Shown here: positions 8,651 to 18,291 of the stretch, one piece after another | Numbering within the stretch: position 1 is the stretch's first letter | How the letters are laid out: each line of letters starts with the position of its first letter | The notes under the pieces: model-generated | Told to the model about the DNA's origin: nothing | What the model saw: only the letters and a program-made list of their open reading frames with translations | The model's database searches: none | Assembly (NCBI GenBank): GCA_937925685.1 | Contig: CALAMI010000015.1 | Span: 1-64,000, forward strand | Reading direction: 5' to 3' | DNA from: Candidatus Binatia bacterium | Lineage (GTDB): Bacteria; Desulfobacterota; Binatia; HRBIN30 | DNA: 64,000 nucleotides | Made by a program: the position numbers and the translations under genes

Positions 8651-9397
8651 TCACCACCGCCCCCCAGCACCGCCGCCGCCAAAGCCCCCACCACCGAAGC
8701 CGCCAAACCCCCCACCCCCACCGAAGCCCCCACCGAAGCCGCCACCGAATCCCCCATAGTACCAGCGCACACGTCGCCCGGGCCGTGCGCGGGACGCCCA
8801 GGCCACCAAAGTGGCCAACACCAGCAAGGCGACGAGTGCATCCACCCACGACGCCGGCGGCGGCCCCAGCTCGTCCCCTGGCGCCGGAGCCCGGGCGCCT
8901 TGTTCCTCGAGAGCGCTCAACTCGACTCCGGCATCCCGCGCGATGATTTGCGCCATTTCCCAGGTCGCTGCCCAAACCCCCTGTGCGTAATCGCCACGCC
9001 GAAAAGCGGGGACGATCAGGCGGTCACGAATCTCCCCGACCTTGCCGTCGGGCAAGATGTGCTCCACCCCATAGCCTGTCAGGATGAACATCTCGCGATC
9101 GGCTATGGCCACCAGAAAGACCACGCCGTTATCCTTGCGGCGGTCGCCGGGACGCCAGCTTTCCGCCAGCTTCATCGCGTAATCGAATGTCGTCAGCGGT
9201 TTGGTGGAGCGCACCACCACTATGGCGATTTGCGCACCGGTTTTACGGTCGAGCTCGCCGATTAACGCTTCGAGCCGAGCACGAGTGGCTTGATCCAAGA
9301 CACCAACGTAGTCCGACACGTAACCCAGGGGCTGCGGTAGCGTCGGCTCCACGGCGCTAGCGAGGGGCACCCCCACAAGCGCCCACGCGACCGCCAT
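8651..9397 (-). CDS. TPM-domain (YgcG-like) exported membrane protein with Gly/Phe-rich tail
   Basis: About 248 residues from the ATG at 9397, which gives a proper signal peptide (MAVAWALVGVPLASA). The longer frame to 9604 overlaps the neighbouring gene and was rejected. TPM domain: LGYVSDYVGVLDQATRARLEALIGELDRKTGAQIAIVVV, then GVVFLVAIADREMFILTGYGVE. A single transmembrane helix (ASWVDALVALLVLATLVAWA) follows, then a short basic stretch and a C-terminal tail almost wholly of Gly and Phe. Proteins of this layout accompany LemA; a role in membrane-protein repair is proposed for TPM relatives. The Gly tail is typical for the family rather than an artefact. Confidence 0.88.
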   Translation of the reverse strand: MAVAWALVGVPLASAVEPTLPQPLGYVSDYVGVLDQATRARLEALIGELDRKTGAQIAIVVVRSTKPLTTFDYAMKLAESWRPGDRRKDNGVVFLVAIADREMFILTGYGVEHILPDGKVGEIRDRLIVPAFRRGDYAQGVWAATWEMAQIIARDAGVELSALEEQGARAPAPGDELGPPPASWVDALVALLVLATLVAWASRARPGRRVRWYYGGFGGGFGGGFGGGGGFGGFGGGGFGGGGAGGRW

Positions 9398-9428
9398 GCT
9401 CCAGAGTGGGCGCCGAGCGATGCGGGCT

Positions 9429-10178
9429 TCACCGCAGGCACTCACCGCTAAAAACCAAACGGTCGGCCACATCCACGACCTGTCCCATTTCCGCGAGCAG
9501 GTCTCGCAGCAACCGATCGCAATCTGTTCGCCAGCGAAGGCGCTGCTGTCGCATTTGCTGTCGCATTTCGAGCAACGCTTTTGTTGTGGGCAGAGACAAC
9601 GCAAACCCTCGCTCTGCCTGCTCCGCCAGCTCTCGATAGGTTCCCGCAGGCGTCGTGCCCGTCAGACGCAACAAATGACGAAGGAGAACGCAGAACGATT
9701 TCGCCGCTTCGAGGAGAACCTCTAGGGCAGCGCGACCCAGGTTCTGCGACTCCACGTAAAGACTAGCCAGCTTCAGCCACTTGCTGCGCAGTTCGAACTC
9801 GAGCTGTTGGCGCAATCGATTTCGGTCGATCACCAAGTCTTTCAACACCTCTTCTCCCCGCAGGACTTCGTGACAGTGCTGGATGTCCACTATCTCCATG
9901 GGGAACACGTCGGCCGCCCGTCGTAGGAACTGGCGTTCCACCACCAACGGCACCGCTAAGCCTCGCTTCCGCCAAGCTCGCCAGTGGGTGCGGAGACGGC
10001 TCAGGACATCCACGGGGTTACCGCAGACGACGACAAGCACGTTAATGTCGGACAAGCCCTCGACGTAATCCGCTCCGGTACCACTGCCGTACAGTACGAG
10101 GCTGACCAAGTCGGCTCCCACAGCCGTCGCCAGCTCGTCGGCCATTTCACGAATGCGGTTGCCAGCGGCGCTGTGCAC
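9429..10178 (-). CDS. Nucleotidyltransferase-fold protein with altered active-site motif
   Basis: 249 residues. The N-terminus carries the Pol-beta-like signature LVLYGSGTGADYVEGLSDINVLVV (Gly31-Ser32 and Asp44). The usual second metal Asp in SDxDLLV is Asn46 here, so catalysis may be weakened or lost. The remaining about 170 residues are helical, with a basic, Leu-rich C-terminal half (KALLEMRQQMRQQRLRW), resembling the substrate or nucleic-acid binding half of aminoglycoside/MNT-type transferases. The start is GTG, 7 bases after the upstream stop, with no strong ribosome binding site. The target is unknown. Confidence 0.65.
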   Translation of the reverse strand: MHSAAGNRIREMADELATAVGADLVSLVLYGSGTGADYVEGLSDINVLVVVCGNPVDVLSRLRTHWRAWRKRGLAVPLVVERQFLRRAADVFPMEIVDIQHCHEVLRGEEVLKDLVIDRNRLRQQLEFELRSKWLKLASLYVESQNLGRAALEVLLEAAKSFCVLLRHLLRLTGTTPAGTYRELAEQAERGFALSLPTTKALLEMRQQMRQQRLRWRTDCDRLLRDLLAEMGQVVDVADRLVFSGECLR

Positions 10179-10185
10179 GGCGTTC

Positions 10186-10767
10186 TCAATCCAGGGTGAA
10201 GGCAGTTTCGAGTTCGCGGAGCACCTCTTCCTCCGCCGGCGAAACTTTACGTCCCAGGCCGAGGATGCCCCCGGCTGCTTCTGCTACCGCCCGGGCGCGT
10301 CCCATCACTTCGTGGCGCAACCGTTGCCGCCCTGGCTCGTCCAACACAGTACACAACGCGCGCACATACTCACGCCACACTTGGCGCAGTGCCGGCGCCG
10401 GCCGTTCTTCCAGCCAGCTTTCTAGCAACGCAAAACCGGCGCTACCCTTTTCGATTCCCGCCTGCTGGGCAGCTGCAGCAATGGCCTCACGCTCTTGCCG
10501 AGCGATGGAGCCATCCGCCCAGGCAACCTCCACCAGGGGCACCAAGGCCAGAGGGGCAAGCGTGCGGGGCTGAATTCCAAGATCCACCAGTTTGCGCAGC
10601 ACTTCGGGGTCTTTGATCCCCGACGCTTCCGCCAACGCCTCGGCGAGTTCTCGCCGTTGCTGTTCCTGGCGCATCTTCTCGAGCAGCGCTTGCTCCCGTC
10701 GCCGGAAAAATTCCTCCTCGAGGGCCTGCCGGCGCTCTGCAAGTACGGCTTCCTCTTTCGTTGGCAT
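10186..10767 (-). CDS. TerB-like helical protein
   Basis: 193 residues. An N-terminal charged coiled coil (residues about 5-50, rich in Glu/Arg/Gln) precedes a helical core with LVEVAWADGSIARQEREAI, the ADG-x-I-x-x-x-E signature of TerB-like domains. The C-terminal part contains a Gly/Ala stretch (AVAEAAGGILGLGRKVSPAEEEVLRELE). No membrane segments or signal peptide are present, so it is cytoplasmic or membrane-peripheral. GGAGGAGG precedes the ATG, 35 bases after hisF. TerB-like domains often act in membrane-associated stress complexes; that role is not demonstrated here. Confidence 0.65.
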   Translation of the reverse strand: MPTKEEAVLAERRQALEEEFFRRREQALLEKMRQEQQRRELAEALAEASGIKDPEVLRKLVDLGIQPRTLAPLALVPLVEVAWADGSIARQEREAIAAAAQQAGIEKGSAGFALLESWLEERPAPALRQVWREYVRALCTVLDEPGRQRLRHEVMGRARAVAEAAGGILGLGRKVSPAEEEVLRELETAFTLD

Positions 10768-10802
10768 AAAACCTCCTCCACCTCAGAGACTTTACTCGAA
10801 GG

Positions 10803-11570
10803 TCAAAATCGTACCGGCACACCGCGCTTTGCCAAGTATTCCTTGCACTCCCGAACCGTCCATTCCCGATAGTGAAAGATGGACGCCGCTAGAGCGGCAG
10901 ACGCCCCGGCCACGGCGAACCCCTCGTAAATATGTTCGAGAGTTCCTACACCGCCCGAGGCCACGACCGGAACGGAGACGGCCTCGACGACGGCGCGGGT
11001 GAGCTCGAGGTCGTAACCCAAGCGCGTACCATCGCGATCCATGCTGGTGAGCAAAATTTCGCCGGCGCCAGCTTCTGTCATGCGCACGGCCCATTCGACT
11101 GCGTCCAAGCCCGTGGCCTGCCGCCCGCCATGGGTGTACACTTCCCACCGCGGCGGTTCGCTATCGGGAAGGCGCTTGGCGTCGATGGCAACGACAATGC
11201 ACTGGCTACCGAAGGTTTCCGCGGCGCGTCGCACGAAGTCCGGGTCGTGCACCGCTGCGGTGTTGATCGACACCTTGTCCGCACCCGCATGAAGCAAATC
11301 GCGAACGTCTTGAATTTCGCGCACTCCGCCGCCCACGGTTAGAGGCATGAACACGGTTTCTGCTGTGCGCGCCACTACGTCGAGCAAAATCCGCCGCCGC
11401 TCGTGCGAAGCAGTAATGTCGAGGAAGGTCAGCTCATCGGCCTCCTCCTCGTCGTAGCGCTGGGCGATTTCGACCGGGTCGCCGGCGTCGCGCAAGCCGA
11501 CGAAATTCACCCCTTTGACCACGCGGCCGTCCTTCACATCCAAACAGGGAATAATACGTCGGGCTAGCAC
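10803..11570 (-). CDS. hisF: Imidazole glycerol phosphate synthase, cyclase subunit
   Basis: 255 residues, full length for HisF. It starts [19 protein letters not shown] with the catalytic Asp11. The second half of the barrel contains AIDAKR, the Asp130 equivalent, and [18 protein letters not shown] for phosphate binding. It makes imidazole glycerol phosphate and AICAR from PRFAR using ammonia delivered by HisH, whose gene lies two positions upstream. The gene order hisH-hisA-hisF is classical. It is 15 bases downstream of hisA. hisI/hisE do not follow; a TerB-like gene does. Confidence 0.97.
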   Translation of the reverse strand: MLARRIIPCLDVKDGRVVKGVNFVGLRDAGDPVEIAQRYDEEEADELTFLDITASHERRRILLDVVARTAETVFMPLTVGGGVREIQDVRDLLHAGADKVSINTAAVHDPDFVRRAAETFGSQCIVVAIDAKRLPDSEPPRWEVYTHGGRQATGLDAVEWAVRMTEAGAGEILLTSMDRDGTRLGYDLELTRAVVEAVSVPVVASGGVGTLEHIYEGFAVAGASAALAASIFHYREWTVRECKEYLAKRGVPVRF

Positions 11571-11585
11571 GCTCTCACCTCGCCG

Positions 11586-12326
11586 TTACGCCGTGGCCAC
11601 ACGCACGGCTTGAGAAAAGTCGACAGCTCCGCTGTACAAGGCGCGGCCGATGATTATCTCGTCGAGATTGTCGGGCGCTACGGCGCGCAGGCGGCGCACA
11701 TCGGCCAGCGAGCCCACGCCACCCGAGGCCGTCACCCCGATGGCCACTGCCTGCGCAACAGCCACCGTCGCCTCGACATTGAGCCCGGCAAGGGTACCAT
11801 CGCGGGCGATGTCGGTGTAAACGATTCGCGCCGCCCCCCAGGCTTCGACCTGGCGAGCGAGCACCAGCGCATCGACGTCGCTTTGTTCTTTCCAGCCGCG
11901 GATCGCCACCCGCCCAGCCCGTGCGTCGATGCCGACGACAATGCGCCCAGGAAAACGCGCACAGGCCTCCTGCACCACTTCTGGGTTCTCCAAAGCCGAG
12001 GTGCCGAACACCACCCTTCCCGCCCCAGCCTCGAGCAATTGGGCCGCACGCTCCACCGAGCGCACCCCGCCACCGACTTCGACGACAACAGGGAGTTCGC
12101 GACATAGCTGCTCGATGAGGGGGCTGTTCACGGTCGTGCCCTGTACAGCGGCATCCAGGTCCACCACGTGCAGCACTTCGGCGCCTTGCCGGACCCAGTG
12201 CCACGCCGTGGCCATTGGGTTATCCGAGTACACGGTTTCTTGTTGCCACTCGCCCCGCAGCAAGCGAACGCAGTGGCCTCCCTTGATGTCGACGGCAGGA
12301 ACGATGCGGATCCGGTGCATGCTCAC
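11586..12326 (-). CDS. hisA: Phosphoribosylformimino-AICAR-phosphate isomerase
   Basis: 246 residues, a (beta/alpha)8 barrel. IRIVPAVDIKGGHCVRL gives the catalytic Asp, VEVGGGVRS and VIGIDAR-like VVGIDARAGRVAIRGW follow, and ASGGVGSLADVRRL binds phosphate. It converts ProFAR to PRFAR, the fourth step of histidine synthesis. The start is GTG at 12326 with GAGGTG 8 bases upstream; an ATG six bases further in is possible. It begins 3 bases after hisH ends, consistent with cotranscription and coupling. Confidence 0.96.
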   Translation of the reverse strand: MSMHRIRIVPAVDIKGGHCVRLLRGEWQQETVYSDNPMATAWHWVRQGAEVLHVVDLDAAVQGTTVNSPLIEQLCRELPVVVEVGGGVRSVERAAQLLEAGAGRVVFGTSALENPEVVQEACARFPGRIVVGIDARAGRVAIRGWKEQSDVDALVLARQVEAWGAARIVYTDIARDGTLAGLNVEATVAVAQAVAIGVTASGGVGSLADVRRLRAVAPDNLDEIIIGRALYSGAVDFSQAVRVATA

Positions 12327-12329
12327 GGC

Positions 12330-12953
12330 TCAAGCACCTCGATGGACGAGTTCGACAAAGTTCCTCAGCAACGCCAAACCAAGGCGTTGGCTCTTTTCCG
12401 GGTGGTACTGGGTGGCAAAAACATTCTGCCAGTACACTGCGGAGGCGAACTCCACGCCGTATTCCGTGGTCGTGGCCACAACCTCCACGCCCCGAGGTAC
12501 GACATAGTACGAATGCACGAAGTACATGAACGATCCGTCGGGAATGTTGCGCAGATGCGGCACGTCGGGGCGCACGCGAATTTGGTTCCAACCCATGTGA
12601 GGAACCGGCCGTTCGGCACTTGCAGGGAATCGTACTACCCTTCCCGGCAACACTCCTAAACCTCGCACCGGGCCAAATTCCTCGCTTTCCTCGAACAGCA
12701 ACTGCATTCCTAGGCAAATGCCGAAAAAGGGGCGGCCGCGGTCGATGACTTCGAGGACAAGCTCGTCCAAGCCAAAGCGGCGCAAATTTTCCATGCACGC
12801 TCCAAAGGCTCCCACCCCAGGCAGCACCACGCCACGGGCGCGGCGGATGGTTTGTCCGTCACGAGTTACCACTGCCTCCGCACCCACCCGTTCGAGCGCC
12901 TTTTGCACCGAGCGGAGGTTACCCATTCCGTAGTCGACGATGGCGATGGTCAC
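12330..12953 (-). CDS. hisH: Imidazole glycerol phosphate synthase, glutamine amidotransferase subunit
   Basis: 207 residues. Class I glutamine amidotransferase: the nucleophile Cys80 lies in FFGICLGMQLLFE, and the catalytic His/Glu lie in ATQYHPEKSQ near residue 184. The oxyanion strand has VVLPGVGAFG. It supplies ammonia to HisF. The GTG start overlaps the hisB stop (GTGA), indicating translational coupling. Length is normal. Confidence 0.96.
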   Translation of the reverse strand: MTIAIVDYGMGNLRSVQKALERVGAEAVVTRDGQTIRRARGVVLPGVGAFGACMENLRRFGLDELVLEVIDRGRPFFGICLGMQLLFEESEEFGPVRGLGVLPGRVVRFPASAERPVPHMGWNQIRVRPDVPHLRNIPDGSFMYFVHSYYVVPRGVEVVATTTEYGVEFASAVYWQNVFATQYHPEKSQRLGLALLRNFVELVHRGA

Positions 12954-13594
12954 AGCGTCCCCTTGGTCGACGGAACGCCCTTGGCGCGCGGATCGATTGC
13001 CTTCGCCATGTCAAGAGCGCGTGCAAGAGCTTTGAAAGCTGCCTCGATGATGTGGTGGGCATTTCGTCCTTGGCTTTGGTGCAAGTGCAAGTTCATGCCG
13101 GCTTGATTTGCCAGCGCCAGCATGAAGTCGTGCACTAGCTCGGTGTCGAAGTTGCCCACACGGGTGGCGCGAATTTGTAAGCCATACGCCAGGAAAGGGC
13201 GTCCGCTTAAATCGACAGCCGCTTGCACCAGTGCCTCATCCAAAGGGCAAAGGGCATGACCGAAACGGCGAATGCCACGCTTGTCCCCCAAGGCCTCTCG
13301 CAGGGCTTGGCCCAAGGCTAGGCCGACGTCTTCCACCGTGTGGTGTTGGTCGACATGCAAGTCGCCCCGAGCCTGGACTTGCAAATCGACAAAGGCGTGG
13401 CGAGCCAGCGTTTGCAGCATGTGATCCAGAAACGGAATTCCCGTGTCGACCCGTGATTCTCCCCGTCCGTCCAAGTCGAGCACCACGGTAATGTCGGTTT
13501 CCCGTGTCGTGCGCGTGACTCGGGCCACGCGCCCGTTGCCCGCGGCTCGAGGCTTGGCTGTCGTTTTTCGCTTGGATTTCGTTTCAGCACCCAT
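12950..13594 (-). CDS. hisB: Imidazoleglycerol-phosphate dehydratase
   Basis: About 214 residues from the ATG at 13594, which has AAGAGGA upstream and overlaps the hisD stop by 11 bases. A Lys/Arg-rich N-terminal extension of about 25 residues precedes the conserved core. Metal-binding His clusters are HMLQTLARHAF, DLHVDQHHTVEDVG and NAHHIIEAAFKALA. The enzyme is monofunctional, with no HAD phosphatase domain, as in most bacteria outside the enteric group. The product dehydrates IGP to imidazole acetol phosphate. The basic extension is unusual but may simply be a late true start. Confidence 0.95.
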   Translation of the reverse strand: MGAETKSKRKTTAKPRAAGNGRVARVTRTTRETDITVVLDLDGRGESRVDTGIPFLDHMLQTLARHAFVDLQVQARGDLHVDQHHTVEDVGLALGQALREALGDKRGIRRFGHALCPLDEALVQAAVDLSGRPFLAYGLQIRATRVGNFDTELVHDFMLALANQAGMNLHLHQSQGRNAHHIIEAAFKALARALDMAKAIDPRAKGVPSTKGTL

Positions 13595-14924
13595 GGGGCG
13601 TCCTCTTCTTTTTTCTTTGGTGCACCGGGCATTCGGCGAACCTAGCACGCACAGCACCGGCGTGGGCATCGTACCCTTCTAGCTCGGCCAGCGTAGTCAC
13701 GACAGGAGCCAGTTTTGCGAGGGCCTTGCGACTGCCCCGCACTATGCTGCTCCGTTTGATAAAGTCGTACACTCCCAAGGGCGAAAAAAACCGTGCCGTA
13801 CCGCCGGTCGGCAAGACGTGGTTTGGCCCCGCAGCGTAATCACCCACGGCCGCAGGGGCCCACGGGCCGATGAAAACGGCGCCCGCATGGTGAATCCTTT
13901 CGAGCCATGCCTGCGGCTGCTGCACCAGCAATTCCAAGTGTTCCGGAGCGATGTCGTTCACCAAGGTGATGGCTTCTTCGAGATTGCGCACCACCACGCA
14001 AGCGCCACGCCGGGAAAGAACCCGGGCAATGGCTTGGCGGCGCCCCAGCTCCCGCAGTTGGCGTTCTACCTCTGCTTGTGTAGCCAGGGCCAAGACCCGG
14101 CAAGGGGTGAGCAGCAAAGCACACTCGTCGCCGCTGCCGTGCTCGGCCTGGGCTAGCAAGTCCGCAGCCACGTATTCTGGTTTCGCATGCTCGTCGGCCA
14201 GGAGGACAACTTCGCTCGGACCGGCAATGCCGTCGATGTCGACCGCGCCGAACACCAATCGTTTCGCGGCTTGCACCCAAGCATTTCCCGGACCAACGAT
14301 TTTGTCCACCCTCGGAATCGTTTCCGTGCCGTAGGCCAAGGCGGCGATCGCTTGTGCCCCTCCGATGCGGAAGACCCGATCGACGCCAGCAATCGCTGCA
14401 GCCGCGAGTACCGCAGGTGCCGGGCCGTTCGCGCCTCCCGGGGTCACCATGATCACCTCGCGAACCCCTGCCACCCGTGCCGGGATTGTGTTCATGAGGA
14501 CGGACGAGGGGTATGCGGCTTGGCCTCCCGGAACGTACACGCCCACGCGCTCGAGCGGCAACACGCGCTGTCCTAGAGTGAACCCCGTGCGATCGACATA
14601 GCGCCACGAGCGCTCCCGTTGACGGCGATGGAATTCTTCGATTCGCCGCGCCGCTCGTTTCAGTGCGCGCAGTGCTGCTGCCGGCAGCGCCGCCAGCGCG
14701 CGCTGCCAGCGATCTTGCGGAACGATCATGTCGCGTGGGGCCAAGCGAACGCCCTCGAAGCGGGCAGTGGCTTCGAGGAGGGCAGCGTCTCCGCGACGAC
14801 GGACCGCTTCCACGATACGCCGGGCCCTGCGCTCGATTGCCGGATCGAGTACGGTGCGCGGGCGCAAGGCGGCAAAGTTTTCCGCGAAGTCTGGCTCTTC
14901 CGTCGAAAGAATTCGTAAGGGCAT
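13584..14924 (-). CDS. hisD: Histidinol dehydrogenase
   Basis: 446 residues, close to the usual 430. Conserved blocks include [61 protein letters not shown], the zinc/catalytic AEHGSGDE and [10 protein letters not shown], and near the end [23 protein letters not shown]. It performs the last two oxidations of histidine synthesis. AGGAGTG precedes the ATG. It lies 15 bases after murA; in many related genomes hisG occupies that position, and it is missing here. Confidence 0.97.
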   Translation of the reverse strand: MPLRILSTEEPDFAENFAALRPRTVLDPAIERRARRIVEAVRRRGDAALLEATARFEGVRLAPRDMIVPQDRWQRALAALPAAALRALKRAARRIEEFHRRQRERSWRYVDRTGFTLGQRVLPLERVGVYVPGGQAAYPSSVLMNTIPARVAGVREVIMVTPGGANGPAPAVLAAAAIAGVDRVFRIGGAQAIAALAYGTETIPRVDKIVGPGNAWVQAAKRLVFGAVDIDGIAGPSEVVLLADEHAKPEYVAADLLAQAEHGSGDECALLLTPCRVLALATQAEVERQLRELGRRQAIARVLSRRGACVVVRNLEEAITLVNDIAPEHLELLVQQPQAWLERIHHAGAVFIGPWAPAAVGDYAAGPNHVLPTGGTARFFSPLGVYDFIKRSSIVRGSRKALAKLAPVVTTLAELEGYDAHAGAVRARFAECPVHQRKKKRTPHGC

Positions 14925-14939
14925 CGGCCAACACTCCTG

Positions 14940-16193
14940 TCACTGGCGGCGCCGTTCCACATCGGCCCCGAGGGCGCGCAACTTTTCCTCCAATTTCGCG
15001 TAGCCACGATCCAGGTGGTACACGCGCGACACGATCGTTTCTCCTTCGGCTACGAGTCCGGCGAGAACCAAGGAGACACTTGCCCGCAAATCTGTGGCCA
15101 TCACCGGCGCCCCCGTGAGTTTTTCCACTCCTTGCACGACCGCCGCGTTACCTTGAACTTTGATGTCGGCGCCCAGCCGGTTCAGCTCTACGGCATGGAG
15201 AAAGCGGTTTTCGAAAATCGTTTCGGTGATCACGGCACGGCCCTCGGCTCGGGTCATCGCCGCCATGAATTGCGCCTGCAAGTCGGTGGGAAACCCCGGG
15301 TAAGGCATGGTTTTCACGTCTACGCTGCCGAGCCTGTGGCGTCCGCGCACGCGAATGCCTTCGGGGCTCTCCACCATTTCCGCACCTGCCTCTTTGAGCT
15401 TGAGCAAAAGCGCGTGCAAGTGCTCCGGGCGAGCATGGCGCACAAACACGTCGCCACCCGTCATGGCACCTCCGATCAAGAAAGTCCCGGCCGCGATGCG
15501 GTCGGGGATGATCGTGTGCTCCACCCCGCCCAAGCGCGACACTCCTTCGACGGTGATCACATCTTCGCCGGCACCCCGGATGCGTGCACCCATAGCCATG
15601 AGGACGCGTGCCAGGTCCACCACCTCGGGCTCGCGGGCCGCTTGTTCAATGCGAGTGGTTCCCTCGGCCAGGCACGCCACCATAAGCAGGTGCTCCGTGG
15701 CACCGACGGAGGGAACGTCCAAGTAGATGGTCGCCCCCTGCAAGCGATTGACTTCGGCCTCCGCATAGCCGTGCACGATCTCCACCTTGGCACCCAGCTT
15801 TTGCAAGCCTTTGAGATGGAGGTCGACGGGCCTAGCCCCGATGGCACAGCCACCGGGGGTACTCACGCGGGCGCGACCGACGCGAGCCAAGAGCGGACCG
15901 AGAACCAAGAACGAGGCTCGCATCGTTTTCACCAGCTCGTACGGAGCCTCTACCGACTTCAGGTGGCGAGCTCGAATCCCGACGGTGGATCCTTCCTGAT
16001 GGACTTCGGCTCCGAGATCGACCAAGAGCCGCAGCGCCGTGCGCACGTCCACAACATCGGGTACATTGTGGAAGAGGCAAGGTTCATCGGTCAACAACGC
16101 CGCGAAGAGGATGGGCAGCGCGGCGTTCTTTGCCCCCTCGATGGCCACCTCCCCCCGCAAGCAGGCTCCGCCACGGACGACAATCGTGTCCAT
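14940..16193 (-). CDS. murA: UDP-N-acetylglucosamine 1-carboxyvinyltransferase
   Basis: 417 residues, normal length. The catalytic Cys116 lies in STPGGCAIGARPVDLHLKG, the fosfomycin-target cysteine, so the enzyme is not of the Cys-to-Asp resistant type. GAKNAALPI near the N-terminus binds substrate, and GYAKLEEKLRALGA marks the C-terminus. It catalyses the first committed step of peptidoglycan synthesis in the cytoplasm. It begins 3 bases after the prmC stop and is followed closely by hisD. Confidence 0.97.
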   Translation of the reverse strand: MDTIVVRGGACLRGEVAIEGAKNAALPILFAALLTDEPCLFHNVPDVVDVRTALRLLVDLGAEVHQEGSTVGIRARHLKSVEAPYELVKTMRASFLVLGPLLARVGRARVSTPGGCAIGARPVDLHLKGLQKLGAKVEIVHGYAEAEVNRLQGATIYLDVPSVGATEHLLMVACLAEGTTRIEQAAREPEVVDLARVLMAMGARIRGAGEDVITVEGVSRLGGVEHTIIPDRIAAGTFLIGGAMTGGDVFVRHARPEHLHALLLKLKEAGAEMVESPEGIRVRGRHRLGSVDVKTMPYPGFPTDLQAQFMAAMTRAEGRAVITETIFENRFLHAVELNRLGADIKVQGNAAVVQGVEKLTGAPVMATDLRASVSLVLAGLVAEGETIVSRVYHLDRGYAKLEEKLRALGADVERRRQ

Positions 16194-16196
16194 CCC

Positions 16197-17090
16197 TCAC
16201 CACCGAGCAGCCACGACCCGGGGCCACCCCGCCAAGTCGGGGCGCACCCAGCACTGGCGCGCCCCTGTGCGTTCGATGAGCCCCACCACGGTAGCAGCTT
16301 GACCCGCACCCACCTCGACGATGAACCAACCACCTGGGCGCAGCACGCGCGGGGCTTCGGCGATGAGCAAACGCGTGACTGCAAGCCCGTCGGCGCCACC
16401 GTCCAAAGCCACACGCGGCTCCCAGTGGAGTTCTGGCTCGGCATCGTCCAACTCGGCGCTCGAAAGATACGGGGGATTTGCCAGCATCACATCGAAGCTT
16501 TTACTGGGCAGTGCTTGACAAGCGCCCGTGCGGACGAAGCGCATTCGCTCGGCGACGCCGTGCCGCAGTGCGTTCAGGCGAGCAATCGACAGAGCAGCAG
16601 CCGAGACATCAGTGGCCACCACCACCGCGCCCGGCCACTCGCAGGCCAAGGTGACTGCCAGGCATCCGCTGCCAGTACCGACGTCGCACGCGTGAATGGG
16701 GCTACCGCGTTGGGCTTCGGGAAAGCATGCCAAGGCGGCTTCGATGAGGTGCTCGGTTTCCGGGCGAGGGACCAAGACGGCAGGAGTGACAACGAACTCA
16801 CGCGACCAAAACTCTCGGCGACCGACCACGTACGCAACCGGCTCGCGGGCAGCGCACCGCCGTAGCCACGAATGCAATCGAGCGGCCACTCCAGGGGACA
16901 GCGTCTCGTCAAGGCGCGTATATAAAGCCGCACGATCGATTTCGAGAGCGGAAAGCACCAACCACTCTGCTGCCACGCGCGCCTCCCGCACACCTGCGGT
17001 GGTCAATGTTTGCGTCGCTTGGGCCAACCACGCCCGCACGGTGGGCGCCCGTTGGGCCGTCGTGAGAGTTCCTTCCACAAAATCGATCAT
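16197..17090 (-). CDS. prmC: Release factor glutamine N5-methyltransferase
   Basis: 297 residues. An N-terminal helical domain is followed by a SAM-binding motif ([14 protein letters not shown]) and the hallmark NPPYLS catalytic loop. It methylates the GGQ glutamine of release factors in the cytoplasm. Its ATG overlaps the prfA stop (ATGA), matching the widely conserved prfA-prmC pair, and murA follows 3 bases later. Confidence 0.95.
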   Translation of the reverse strand: MIDFVEGTLTTAQRAPTVRAWLAQATQTLTTAGVREARVAAEWLVLSALEIDRAALYTRLDETLSPGVAARLHSWLRRCAAREPVAYVVGRREFWSREFVVTPAVLVPRPETEHLIEAALACFPEAQRGSPIHACDVGTGSGCLAVTLACEWPGAVVVATDVSAAALSIARLNALRHGVAERMRFVRTGACQALPSKSFDVMLANPPYLSSAELDDAEPELHWEPRVALDGGADGLAVTRLLIAEAPRVLRPGGWFIVEVGAGQAATVVGLIERTGARQCWVRPDLAGWPRVVAARW

Positions 17091-18163
17091 GGCGTCGCCC
17101 CCTCGCGTAGCGCCTCGCTTTGGTAATGCGCCAGGAGTGCATCGATCATTGGGTCGAGTTCACCGTCGAGCACGCGCTCGAGGGCGTGCAAGGTGAGCCC
17201 AATGCGATGATCGGTGACACGGTTTTGGGGGAAGTTGTAGGTCCGAATCTTTTCCGCCCTCTCACCCGTTCCCACCATGGCGCGGCGGTTTTCCGCTAAA
17301 GCGGCCTGTTGCTCTCTGCGAGCGCGTTCGAGCAAGCGGGCGCGCAAGATCTTCAACGCCTTTGCCTTGTTCTTGTGTTGTGACTTTTCGTCCTGGCAGG
17401 TTACCATCAGCCCCGTGGGCAAGTGGGTGATACGTACAGCGGAATCGGTAGTGTTCACGCTTTGTCCACCCGGGCCAGAGGCACGGAAGACGTCGATCCG
17501 CAAGTCCTTCGACTCGTCAATCGCCACTTCGACGTCTTCCGCTTCCGGCAGCACCGCCACCGTGACGGTCGAGGTGTGGATGCGACCGGCCGCTTCTGTA
17601 GCAGGCACACGTTGAACCCGATGCACGCCACCCTCGTATTTCAGACGACTGTAGGCTCCGCGACCCTGTACCAGGGCGATGATCTCCTTGAGCCCGCCGA
17701 TTTCGGAACGGCTGGCGCTGAGCACCTCGATTTTCCACCCGTGGCGCTCGGCATAGCGAGAGTACATTCGAAACAGTTCTTCCGCGAACAAGGAAGCCTC
17801 GTTTCCCCCAGCGCCAGCGCGAATCTCCAACACCACATTGCGTTCGTCGTTCGGGTCTTTGGGCAGGAGTAGCCGCCTGAGTTCGGCTTCCAGTTCTGCC
17901 AGGCTCCGCTCCAACGTGGGAATTTCGGCTTTTGCCAGCTCCCGCAACTCGGCGTCGTCTCCCCGTGCTAACTCGCGGTATTCCTCGAGCTCGGCGTGCC
18001 GGCGCTTCCACTCGCGGTAATGTCGCACCACCTCCTCGATAGCCGAACGTTCCTTCGACAAGCGCGCAAACTCCTGGTAATTGGTCGCCACCTCCGGTTC
18101 GGACAAGCGACGCTCGAGTTCCTGGTAACGGCGTTCGACATCAGCGAGCTTTTCGAACAACAT
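17087..18163 (-). CDS. prfA: Peptide chain release factor 1
   Basis: 358 residues. The peptidyl-hydrolase motif GPGGQ lies in [19 protein letters not shown]. The stop-codon recognition loop contains VPATE, the PxT tripeptide that marks RF1 (UAA/UAG) rather than RF2. No programmed frameshift is needed. No strong ribosome binding site precedes the ATG. An intrinsic terminator separates it from rpmE, so prfA may have its own promoter, although none is obvious. Confidence 0.97.
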   Translation of the reverse strand: MLFEKLADVERRYQELERRLSEPEVATNYQEFARLSKERSAIEEVVRHYREWKRRHAELEEYRELARGDDAELRELAKAEIPTLERSLAELEAELRRLLLPKDPNDERNVVLEIRAGAGGNEASLFAEELFRMYSRYAERHGWKIEVLSASRSEIGGLKEIIALVQGRGAYSRLKYEGGVHRVQRVPATEAAGRIHTSTVTVAVLPEAEDVEVAIDESKDLRIDVFRASGPGGQSVNTTDSAVRITHLPTGLMVTCQDEKSQHKNKAKALKILRARLLERARREQQAALAENRRAMVGTGERAEKIRTYNFPQNRVTDHRIGLTLHALERVLDGELDPMIDALLAHYQSEALREGATP

Positions 18164-18220
18164 CAGATTCGATCACACGGCACGTGCACCCAACCAGCAC
18201 GTTCCTCGGGCACAGGCGGT

Positions 18221-18256
18221 AAAAGAAAAGGGCGTGGGAACGACCCTCCCGCGCCC
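18221..18256 (-). terminator. Intrinsic terminator after rpmE
   Basis: Read on the minus strand, a 10-base stem (18247-18256 with 18230-18239, one G-T wobble) and a 7-base loop are followed directly by TTTTCTTTT. It lies 35 bases after the rpmE stop and before prfA, so it should end or attenuate rpmE transcripts. Confidence 0.75.
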
Positions 18257-18291
18257 TTCGCCCGGCGCGCGCCCGGCGCGCCTCGGTCTCT

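Noticed and set aside
9397..9604. Longer N-terminus of the TPM protein
   Set aside because: It would overlap the nucleotidyltransferase-fold gene by 176 bases and hide the signal peptide.
15015..16865. 616-codon plus-strand open frame
   Set aside because: It lies antisense to murA and prmC; the His/Gly/Arg-rich composition is what the complement of high-GC genes gives.
18260..18281. Tandem 11-base GCCCGGCGCGC twice
   Set aside because: A short GC-rich duplication next to the rpmE stop, likely slippage, with no function indicated.
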